Below are positions 1 to 5,876 of a stretch of 7,847 nucleotides of DNA, one piece after another; position 1 is the first letter of the stretch, and each line of letters opens with the position of its first letter. Source of the stretch: Elusimicrobiota bacterium (GTDB lineage: Bacteria; Elusimicrobiota; Elusimicrobia; Elusimicrobiales; UBA9959). Location: assembly GCA_003482905.1 (NCBI GenBank), contig DMXM01000002.1, forward strand, positions 6,595-14,441, read 5' to 3'. Under the pieces are notes generated by a model that ran no database searches, was not told the DNA's origin, and saw only the letters and a list, made by a program, of their open reading frames with translations. The position numbers and the translations under genes were made by a program.

Positions 1-2457
1 TCATTCCGGGCAAACCTTGGTTTCTGCTGCCGTGCGTTTACGCATTTTAAGCGCGCCGGAGAAGCACTTCTTTACGCACAGCGAGCAGCCGATACATTTG
101 GAAGCGTCGAACTGCGGGATCTTATCCCCATCCAGTTTTACGGCCAGGTAACCGCAGCGCTCGCAATTGCCGCAATGGCGGCACAGGTCCGCGTCAACGG
201 AGGGGATGCTCTTTACCGGCGTGAGGTCCGGGAAGTTGGTTATAGGTCCGGGCAGGGCGCAGCCTATAAATTCTTCCACCGACTTGTAACCCTTCTCTTC
301 CAGCATGTGGCTGAGCCCCCAGTTGAGCTCGTTTATCACGCCGAAGCCGTACTTCATAACTATGGTGCAGAACTGCACGGACTTGGCGCCCAGCGCCAGG
401 AAATGCGCCGCGGCCTTGTAATCCATAGGCCCGCCGTTGCCGGATATCGGCACGCCCAGGCCTACGGCCTTGGAGATGGTCAGGTTGCTTATGGGGGCCA
501 CGCCCTCGCCGCTCATTCCCACTATCATGCCTTCTTCCCAATTCCCTTTGCCGGACAGGCGCGGGCGGAAGGCCAGCGCGGGGAAAGAGTTGGCCAGGGT
601 TATGCCGGCTTTCTTGTGCGGGTATTTGGCGTAAACCTGCTTTATGGCGTTCACCACCTGCCAGATGGCCGTTACCGCGCCGGTCAGTTTGAAGAGCTTG
701 GGGATTTCCGGGTTGGAAACTTCCATCACCCAGTCTATGATCTTGGCCGCCAGCTCCGGGTCCTGTGAGACTATGTCGCCCTTGGTGCCGTCGCCGCCCT
801 GCGGGCAGGAGAGGGAATATTCTATGGCCATGGCTCCGGCCTTTTCCAGCTTAAGCGTATTGGACTGCCAAGCCTTTTTGTCGGCCTCGTCGTAGCCGGT
901 CACGGGGCCGCCGGTGGAGGCGGCGGTCAGCCGGTCCGGGTATTCTTTTACCAGGCGCGCCACTTCCTTGCACACGCGGTCCAGCGGATGGCCGGAAACG
1001 TTGTCAGAGTTGCCGTAGGTGTCTTCCGTGAAGGTCACCATGTACTCCGACGGGATATGTATGTGCAGGCCGTCGAAGGCCGTCTTCATCACCACGCCGG
1101 GCCAGCCGGCTTCGTAGGCGCGTTTTACCTGCGCGTAGCCGTCGGAATGGGGGGAGGCGGAAATGATGAAAGGCGAACGCAGTTTGCGGCCGAAGAAGTC
1201 GGTCTCCAGCGATGCCGGCAGCATGTTGCGGCCGGCCAATAGAACGGTGCTCTTGAGGTTGTTGGGGATGGCTGGCGCCTTTTTGCCCTGCATGAAGGCG
1301 TGGGCCTCCATGGCCGCGTTCTTGCCGGAGGCTGCGCCTTCCACCACGGTGGCTGCGCCGTTGCGGCAGTCGCCGGCCAGGAAAACGCCTTTCTGTTTTT
1401 TGTCCTGGAAGACGGGGATATTCTTTATGGCCAGCACCACAAAAAATATGTCCGTGCGCGTCTGCTCCGTGCCCGGGATGTCTTTGGCTTTGTCGTCCAG
1501 GCGCACTATCTTTATGCCTTTACCGCCTTTCAATATGGCGGTGATGCGGCTCCTGGCGTTTATATTTATTCCGGCTTTCAATATATCGCGCAGCTCGTGC
1601 TCGGGCAGCTGTATGTCGCCTATGTTCTTGCGGGTGAAGATCTCGGCTTTGGCCGCGCCCAGCTCCAGGGCTTTCATGGCGCAGTCGGCCGCCACCGCGC
1701 CGCCGCCTATTACGGCCACGTTCCCGCCTTTCACCTTGTATTTGGACGAATTGCGCAGGTATTCCAGGCCTTCCACACCGAGGGTTTCGTTCTCTATGCC
1801 GAGCTTTATCTGTTTCTCTACGCCGGCCGTTACTATTACGGCGTCGTATTTCTTAAGCAGGGAAGCCGGGTCTTTTACGGCCACTCCGGTCTTTATTGAA
1901 ATATCCCCCAGGGTTTTAACGAAATCAATTTCTGTGCGCAGCACTTCCTTGGGGAAGCGCTTGTCCGGTATAAGGTTGCAGGCGCCGCCGGCTTTTTTAT
2001 CTTTCTCGAAAATGTCCACTTTGTAGCCAAGCTGGGCCAGGGTGCCGCCGGCGGCGAAGCCGGCGGGACCGGCGCCCACCACCGCCACTTTCCTGCCGTT
2101 AGGCTTGGCTTTCCTGAATTTCGGCATTACGCCCATTTCTTTGGCTTTCTGCACCACCGCGGCCTGCACGGCCGGGATATTGATGGGGTTGTCGAAAATC
2201 TTGCGCGAGCAGGCCTTTACGCAGAACCAGTCGGGGCAGACCGCGCCGCAGACCCCGCCGAAAGTGTTGTGGCCCATGATGAGGGCGGCCGAGCGTTTAA
2301 TGTCCGACTTGCCCATCTGGCGCGCGGCCATTATGAAATCGGCGGGGGAGCAGTCGGCCGGGCAGGCCTTCTGGCAGGGTTTGTCCTCGCAATAGAGGCA
2401 GCGTTCGGCTTCGCTCTTGAGCTGTGCGTCGGTGAGGAAAGTTATTTTGTTTTTCAT
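1..2457 (-). CDS. Dihydropyrimidine dehydrogenase-like NAD(P)H/FAD/FMN/Fe-S oxidoreductase (PreT-PreA fusion order)
   Basis: Predicted cytoplasmic enzyme passing electrons from NAD(P)H through FAD and Fe-S clusters to an FMN site that reduces a nucleobase-like ring. Numbering is from the ATG at 2457 (818 aa). Cys20/23/28/32 and Cys74/79/83 with Gln98 match the two N-terminal clusters of mammalian DPD. GAGPAG (128-133) is the FAD site and GGGAVA (250-255) the nucleotide site. An FMN barrel covers about 420-740, with Lys458 and Lys590 as FMN contacts and the LSCP loop carrying the presumed catalytic Cys551. The C-terminal two-cluster ferredoxin has Cys759/762/765/768 and Cys788/791/794/798. At 818 aa it is shorter than mammalian DPD (about 1025). 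Of the pyrimidine-contacting residues, Asn609 and Asn736 appear kept (Asn483, Asn623), while Asn668 and Thr737 are both Ser (548, 624), so the true substrate is open. An in-frame TTG at 2487 would add 10 residues but lacks a Shine-Dalgarno; the ATG has AGG 8 nt upstream. The gene is divergent from the 8-oxoguanine deaminase gene. The fold is near certain; substrate and pathway are inferred. Confidence 0.9.
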   Translation of the reverse strand: MKNKITFLTDAQLKSEAERCLYCEDKPCQKACPADCSPADFIMAARQMGKSDIKRSAALIMGHNTFGGVCGAVCPDWFCVKACSRKIFDNPINIPAVQAAVVQKAKEMGVMPKFRKAKPNGRKVAVVGAGPAGFAAGGTLAQLGYKVDIFEKDKKAGGACNLIPDKRFPKEVLRTEIDFVKTLGDISIKTGVAVKDPASLLKKYDAVIVTAGVEKQIKLGIENETLGVEGLEYLRNSSKYKVKGGNVAVIGGGAVAADCAMKALELGAAKAEIFTRKNIGDIQLPEHELRDILKAGININARSRITAILKGGKGIKIVRLDDKAKDIPGTEQTRTDIFFVVLAIKNIPVFQDKKQKGVFLAGDCRNGAATVVEGAASGKNAAMEAHAFMQGKKAPAIPNNLKSTVLLAGRNMLPASLETDFFGRKLRSPFIISASPHSDGYAQVKRAYEAGWPGVVMKTAFDGLHIHIPSEYMVTFTEDTYGNSDNVSGHPLDRVCKEVARLVKEYPDRLTAASTGGPVTGYDEADKKAWQSNTLKLEKAGAMAIEYSLSCPQGGDGTKGDIVSQDPELAAKIIDWVMEVSNPEIPKLFKLTGAVTAIWQVVNAIKQVYAKYPHKKAGITLANSFPALAFRPRLSGKGNWEEGMIVGMSGEGVAPISNLTISKAVGLGVPISGNGGPMDYKAAAHFLALGAKSVQFCTIVMKYGFGVINELNWGLSHMLEEKGYKSVEEFIGCALPGPITNFPDLTPVKSIPSVDADLCRHCGNCERCGYLAVKLDGDKIPQFDASKCIGCSLCVKKCFSGALKMRKRTAAETKVCPE

Positions 2458-2546
2458 GGTTTTTACCTGTTGCCTTTGTCCGGCCAAACCCGGAGGAGTT
2501 TTCTTATTTTACTATAATATTAAAAGAACTGAAATTTCCGGAGACC
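2458..2546. promoter_or_regulatory. Divergent promoter region between the DPD-like gene and the deaminase gene
   Basis: This 89-bp spacer holds an AT-rich core flanked by GC-rich DNA. On the plus strand TATAAT at 2513-2518 is a perfect -10 hexamer, predicting a start near 2525 and a leader of about 22 nt for the deaminase gene. On the minus strand TAAAAT (complement of 2506-2511) is a plausible -10 for the DPD-like gene, with a start near 2499 and a leader of about 40 nt. The two -10 candidates nearly abut, so the promoters would compete or be co-regulated. No convincing -35 box is visible for either, which may mean an activator is needed. I see no clear operator palindrome. Confidence 0.5.
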
Positions 2547-3926
2547 ATGATGAAACAAAAATCCCTTTTGATAAAGAACGCGCTGGTGCTGGCTACCATG
2601 GACGCCCGGGGCCGCGAGATCAAGGGCGGCGATATCTACATAGAAGGCCCTGAGATAAAGAAAGTGGGGAAGGGCCTTAATGTGAAGGCCGACGCCGTCA
2701 TAGACGCCAAAGGCTGCGTGGTATTGCCCGGTTTCGTCAACACCCACCATCACCTTTACCAGACCCTTACCCGCAACCTGCCCAAAGTGCAGGACGCCAA
2801 GCTCTTCGACTGGCTCATATATCTTTACGACATCTGGAAACACGTGAACCCGGAGGCCGTCTACGCCAGCACCCAGGTGGGCCTGGGCGAGCTGCTGCTG
2901 ACCGGCTGCACCACCAGCTCGGACCACCTTTATCTTTTTCCCAGGGAGAACAGCGGCTTCTTTATAGACACGCAGATAGCGGCGGCCAAAGAGCTGGGGA
3001 TCCGCTTCCACGCCACGCGCGGCTCCATGTCGCGCGGCCGGTCCAAGGGCGGCCTGCCGCCGGACAGCGTGGTGCAGACCGAAGATTTTATAATGAAGGA
3101 CTGCGAGCGCCTGGTGAATAAATTCCACGACGCGCGGAATTTCGCCATGACCCGCGTGGCTCTGGCGCCCTGCTCGCCTTTCTCCGTCACCACGGAACTG
3201 CTCAAGCTTACGGCTGTGATGGCCAAAAAATGGGGCGTGCGCATGCACACCCACCTGGCCGAGACCATAGACGAGGAAGCGTTCTGCAAAAAGCTTTTCA
3301 AAATGCGCCCGCTGGAATACATGGAGTCCGTGGGCTGGGTTACCGAGGGCAATGCCTGGTTCGCCCATTGCGTCTACATCAACGAGGCCGAAGCCAGAAA
3401 GATGGGCAAGACCCGCACCGGCGTGGCGCACTGCCCCTGTTCCAATCTGCGCCTGGGTTCCGGCATAGCGCCCATACGCATGTTCCTTAAGCATAATGTG
3501 CCGGTGGGTTTGGGGGTGGACGGCTCCGCCTCCAACGATTCTTCCGACATGCTGGGCGAAGTGCGCCAGGCTATGCTGGTGCAGCGCGTGAAGGCCGGTG
3601 TTGAAGCCATGCCCGCCCGCGACGCTTTTAAACTGGCCACCCATGGCGGCGCCTCGGTGCTGGGCCGCACCGACATAGGTTCTATAGAACCCGGCAAAGC
3701 GGCCGACATCGCCATATTCGACGTAAGCGGCCTGGATTTCGCGGGCTCCAAATCGGACCCGCTGGCCTCGCTGCTTTTCTGCGGCGCCTCGCACCGCACA
3801 AAACACACCGTAGTCAACGGCAAGGTGGTGGTCAAAAATGGCCGCTTGGTCAACGTAGACGAATTCAAACTGGCCGAACGCGCCAATAAAGCCGCCGCCG
3901 CGCTATACCGTAAAGCCGGCTGCTGA
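2547..3926 (+). CDS. 8-oxoguanine deaminase-like amidohydrolase (COG0402 family)
   Basis: Probable zinc- or iron-dependent cytoplasmic deaminase converting 8-oxoguanine to urate and ammonia. The 459-aa length is normal for the family. NTHHHLYQTLTR (65-76) supplies the HxH metal pair His67/His69. HTHLAET (234-240) supplies His236 and Glu239, AHC gives His274, and GVDGSASND (323-331) gives Asp325. Stretches recalled from the characterised Pseudomonas 8-oxoguanine deaminase are conserved: TRGSMS, GGLPP, LAPCSPFSVT and the SNLRLGSGI region. These separate it from E. coli SsnA, which lacks them, and from guanine, cytosine and S-adenosylhomocysteine deaminases. Tandem ATGs lie at 2547 and 2550. GGAG at 2540-2543 is 3 nt from the first and 6 nt from the second, so the protein may really begin at 2550. 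It is divergent from the DPD-like reductase and shares its promoter region, suggesting that the two enzymes work on related oxidised bases. The specificity call rests on remembered family sequence, not a search. Confidence 0.86.
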   Translation: MMKQKSLLIKNALVLATMDARGREIKGGDIYIEGPEIKKVGKGLNVKADAVIDAKGCVVLPGFVNTHHHLYQTLTRNLPKVQDAKLFDWLIYLYDIWKHVNPEAVYASTQVGLGELLLTGCTTSSDHLYLFPRENSGFFIDTQIAAAKELGIRFHATRGSMSRGRSKGGLPPDSVVQTEDFIMKDCERLVNKFHDARNFAMTRVALAPCSPFSVTTELLKLTAVMAKKWGVRMHTHLAETIDEEAFCKKLFKMRPLEYMESVGWVTEGNAWFAHCVYINEAEARKMGKTRTGVAHCPCSNLRLGSGIAPIRMFLKHNVPVGLGVDGSASNDSSDMLGEVRQAMLVQRVKAGVEAMPARDAFKLATHGGASVLGRTDIGSIEPGKAADIAIFDVSGLDFAGSKSDPLASLLFCGASHRTKHTVVNGKVVVKNGRLVNVDEFKLAERANKAAAALYRKAGC

Positions 3927-3930
3927 ACGG

Positions 3931-4018
3931 GGGAGGGGACGCTGCTTACTATCTTCCTAACTTGAGGATAATGCCGCAGACTGTGATAATTAGGAAGTTA
4001 GGAAGCAGCGTCCCTCCC
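3931..4018. repeat. Long imperfect inverted repeat (hairpin or MITE/REP-like element)
   Basis: The left arm 3931-3960 and right arm 3990-4018 are reverse complements apart from one bulged G and two mismatches, around a 29-nt centre. The outer 13 bp pair GGGAGGGGACGCTG with CAGCGTCCCTCCC. The inner part of each arm is an 8-bp unit in tandem: TTAGGAAG twice exactly in the right arm (3990-4005), and CTTACTAT followed by CTTCCTAA in the left. The element fills most of the gap between the deaminase stop and the kinase start. It is followed by TTTATAAAG rather than a T-run, so a simple intrinsic terminator is unlikely. It could be a small non-autonomous mobile repeat, a REP-type element or an mRNA-stabilising hairpin. 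The structure is directly visible; its function is unknown. Confidence 0.75.
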
Positions 4019-4034
4019 TTTATAAAGGGGGGGA
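4011..4034 (+). promoter_or_regulatory. Palindrome occluding the phosphofructokinase ribosome-binding site
   Basis: Positions 4011-4034 form a 24-nt palindrome with CCCTTTATAAAGGG at its centre (4016-4029) and only one G-T wobble. In mRNA it folds into a short tight hairpin whose 3' strand is the purine-rich AAAGGGGGGGAG that must serve as Shine-Dalgarno for the ATG at 4037. Its 5' strand (4011-4018) is also the end of the right arm of the preceding long inverted repeat, so the two structures exclude each other. Translational control of the kinase is an inference from this geometry; no known riboswitch class is recognised. Confidence 0.4.
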
Positions 4035-4036
4035 GT

Positions 4037-5140
4037 ATGGGGAAGATAAAAAAGATCGCTATTAATACTGGCGGCGGGGACGCGCCGGGGCTTAACGCCG
4101 TTATACGGGCGGTGGTGGTTTCAGCCCTGAACCGGGGCATGGAGTGCGTTGGCATAAGGGACGGGTACAACGGTCTGCTGAAACCGGAGGAATACCCGGA
4201 GGGCGGGCTGATACCGCTGACCAGGCGCTCCGTGCGCGGTATAACGCATTTGGGCGGCACCATACTGGGGACCACCAACAGGGGCAACCCCACAAAGTAT
4301 CCCACCATGGGCCCCGACGGGAAGATGTACGAAGCCGACCGCACCGACGAACTGATGGCCGCTTTTAAGCGTAACGGCATAGACGCGCTGGTGGCGCTGG
4401 GCGGGGACGGCTCGCTGGGGATAGCCAATGTGCTTTCTGAAAAAGGTCTGCCAACGGTGGGCGTGCCCAAGACCATAGATAACGACCTGGATAAGACGGT
4501 GGTGACTTTTGGTTTTGACACGGCGGTCTCTTTCGCCACGGAATGCCTGGACCGGCTGCATTCCACCGCCGACGCGCACCGCCGCGTGATGGTGGTGGAG
4601 GTGATGGGCCGCTATGCCGGCTGGATAGCGCTCAACGCCGGGGTTTCAGGCAATGCCGACGCCATACTTATACCCGAAATACCTTACGACATCAATAAAG
4701 TGTCCGAAGCACTCAAAGAAAGGCCCAAGCGCGGCAAGCATTACGCCATAGTGGTGGTGGCAGAAGGCGCCAAACCTGTTGGCGGCGGCGTTTCGGTGGT
4801 CGGCAAGGAACTGGGCCGGGCCGAGAAGCTGGGCGGCGCGGGTGAGCGCGTGGCGAGGGAGCTTGAACCGCTGGTCGGCAAGGAATGCCGCACCGTGGTG
4901 CTGGGGCATCTGCTCCGCGGGGGCGCCCCTACCACTTTTGACCGCCTGATATCGCTGCGCTTCGGCGCGGCAGCCGTGCGGGCGCTGGAGGAAGGGCGCT
5001 CCGGGGTGATGGTGGCGCTGGACCCGCCGACGGTGCGCTATGTGCCGCTTAAAGAGGCCACCAGCCGCATGAAGACAGTACCGCCCGACTGCGACACCAT
5101 AATTACTGCGCGCGACCTGGGCATATCTTTCGGGGATTGA
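4037..5140 (+). CDS. pfkA: 6-phosphofructokinase, mixed-substrate (ATP- or PPi-dependent) type
   Basis: Cytoplasmic glycolytic enzyme phosphorylating fructose 6-phosphate to fructose 1,6-bisphosphate; 367 aa. Family motifs in order: GGGDAPGLN (12-20) in the phosphoryl-donor loop, GGDGS (122-126), PKTIDND (144-150) with the catalytic Asp147, MGRYAGWIA (190-198) and HLLRGGAPTTFDR (291-303) for the sugar phosphate. Gly at the GGDGS position corresponds to E. coli Gly104 and favours ATP, whereas Lys145 in PKTIDND is the residue typical of PPi enzymes. Such mixed signatures occur in the group III lineage, so donor identity cannot be read off safely; ATP is my preference. An in-frame ATG at 3962 would add 25 residues translated from the inverted repeat, and those residues are not part of the family, so 4037 is chosen. 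The mocA gene starts 10 bp after the stop, indicating an operon. A glycolytic gene next to molybdenum hydroxylase genes is unexpected. Confidence 0.93.
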   Translation: MGKIKKIAINTGGGDAPGLNAVIRAVVVSALNRGMECVGIRDGYNGLLKPEEYPEGGLIPLTRRSVRGITHLGGTILGTTNRGNPTKYPTMGPDGKMYEADRTDELMAAFKRNGIDALVALGGDGSLGIANVLSEKGLPTVGVPKTIDNDLDKTVVTFGFDTAVSFATECLDRLHSTADAHRRVMVVEVMGRYAGWIALNAGVSGNADAILIPEIPYDINKVSEALKERPKRGKHYAIVVVAEGAKPVGGGVSVVGKELGRAEKLGGAGERVARELEPLVGKECRTVVLGHLLRGGAPTTFDRLISLRFGAAAVRALEEGRSGVMVALDPPTVRYVPLKEATSRMKTVPPDCDTIITARDLGISFGD

Positions 5141-5150
5141 GATCTTTACT

Positions 5151-5750
5151 ATGCTCTCAGCGATAATACTTGCGGCCGGTGAATCGTCCAGGATGGGGCG
5201 CCCCAAGGCCCTGCTTGAGTGGCGGGGCAAGGCCTTTATAGAGCATGTCTGCTCGTCGTTAAGGGCGGCCGGAGTGGCGGACCGCGTGGTGGTGCTGGGG
5301 CGGGCTTCATCCGAAATAATAAAAGCCTGGACGCCGGCCGGGGAAAAAATAGCCGTGAATCCCAAGCCGGAGAACGGCCAGCTTTCCTCGCTGCGCGCCG
5401 GCCTGGCGGCCGTTTCGGAATTCTCCGAGGGTTTTATGGTCTGCCTGGCCGACCAGCCGACGATAGACGTTGAAACCTATAAAAAAGTTATAGCCTGCTG
5501 GCTTTTGAACAGGAACTCCATAGTTATCCCGCGCACCTTCAGGGCGGCGGATTCGCGTCTGAAACGCGGGCACCCGATAATTATACCGGCGGCGCACAAG
5601 GCGCTCTGTTTCGAGGGGCCGCTGGACAAGGGGCTGCACTGGGTGACGCATCATCCCTCCGTAAAGGTCACCGACCTGGAAGTGAAGGACCCGGAGATAA
5701 TCAGGGACTTCGACACGCCCGAGGATTATAAAACCCTGGAACCCGGTTGA
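5151..5750 (+). CDS. mocA: Molybdenum cofactor cytidylyltransferase, MocA/YgfJ family
   Basis: Cytoplasmic nucleotidyltransferase that most likely transfers CMP from CTP to molybdopterin, giving the cytosine-dinucleotide cofactor used by xanthine dehydrogenase-family hydroxylases. The 199-aa length fits the family. LAAGESSRMGRPKALL (7-22) is the GT-A nucleotide-binding loop. NPKPENGQLSSLRAGL (70-85) is the second nucleotide loop, and ADQP (100-103) carries the metal-binding Asp101. GHPIII (140-145) and DFDTPED (186-192) match the corresponding positions of E. coli MocA. The MobA (GMP) branch is less likely given the GHP and DTPED signatures. A weak GAG Shine-Dalgarno lies 9 nt upstream, and the 10-bp gap from the phosphofructokinase suggests co-transcription. 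With the xdhC gene about 1.7 kb downstream it implies a molybdenum hydroxylase encoded nearby, outside the window. YgfJ-type homologues also sit in selenium-dependent hydroxylase loci, but no selenium gene is visible here. Confidence 0.87.
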   Translation: MLSAIILAAGESSRMGRPKALLEWRGKAFIEHVCSSLRAAGVADRVVVLGRASSEIIKAWTPAGEKIAVNPKPENGQLSSLRAGLAAVSEFSEGFMVCLADQPTIDVETYKKVIACWLLNRNSIVIPRTFRAADSRLKRGHPIIIPAAHKALCFEGPLDKGLHWVTHHPSVKVTDLEVKDPEIIRDFDTPEDYKTLEPG

Positions 5751-5827
5751 TTCTCCCTATCCTTATATTTTTGATAGTTTTCCTGTTCAGCGCCGTGCGG
5801 CGGGTCGGGGCGGTTCCGCTTTTATAA
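5747..5827 (+). CDS. Possible 26-residue hydrophobic peptide overlapping the mocA stop
   Basis: A TTG at 5747 overlaps the mocA stop codon (TTGA) and opens a 26-codon frame ending at TAA 5825-5827. It encodes a run of about 14 Leu/Ile/Phe/Val-rich residues followed by an Arg-Arg pair, the pattern of a single membrane-spanning segment with a positive-inside end. GGA at 5738-5740 lies 6 nt before the TTG. The overlap would allow translational coupling to mocA. It may equally be chance in a T-rich spacer; no family is recognised. Confidence 0.13.
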   Translation: MILPILIFLIVFLFSAVRRVGAVPLL

Positions 5828-5831
5828 ATGC

Positions 5832-5865
5832 CATAATATACTGGGTTTTCCTCAATAATTATAAT
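5832..5865 (+). promoter_or_regulatory. Candidate promoter(s) for the adenylate cyclase gene
   Basis: The 126-bp spacer after mocA becomes AT-rich close to the cyclase start. CATAAT at 5832-5837 is a five-of-six -10 match predicting a start near 5844. TATAAT at 5860-5865 is a perfect match but would leave only about 5 nt before the ATG at 5877 and would exclude AAAGGG (5866-5871), the apparent Shine-Dalgarno. The upstream box is therefore preferred. No good -35 is seen at 16-18 bp. The rest of the spacer contains only weak short GC stems. Confidence 0.4.
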
Positions 5866-5876
5866 AAAGGGCCACA

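Noticed and set aside
1163..2026. A 287-codon plus-strand open frame
   Set aside because: It lies opposite the FAD/NAD(P)H domains of the DPD-like gene and is a composition artefact.
1..2457. YgfK (putative selenate reductase subunit)
   Set aside because: Domain order is Fe-S, FAD/NAD(P)H, FMN barrel, ferredoxin as in DPD, and the protein is about 200 residues shorter than YgfK; no in-frame TGA or selenium gene is seen.
2520..3806. A 428-codon open frame on the minus strand
   Set aside because: It is fully antisense to the deaminase gene, is rich in His, Gly and Ala without any motif, and reflects GC-rich codon bias.
2547..3926. SsnA
   Set aside because: The diagnostic stretches (TRGSMS, LAPCSPFSVT, SNLRLGSGI) match 8-oxoguanine deaminase instead of SsnA.
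3931..4026. Intrinsic terminator of the deaminase gene
   Set aside because: The stem is strong, but only three T residues follow before ATAAAGGGG, so the U-tract is missing.
3962..4036. N-terminal 25-residue extension of the phosphofructokinase
   Set aside because: It would be translated from the inverted repeat, lacks a ribosome-binding site and precedes the normal N-terminus of the family.
5791..5826. Intrinsic terminator after mocA
   Set aside because: Only 3-4 bp GC stems are visible (for example GCG-GTTC-CGC before TTTTATAAA), too weak to call.
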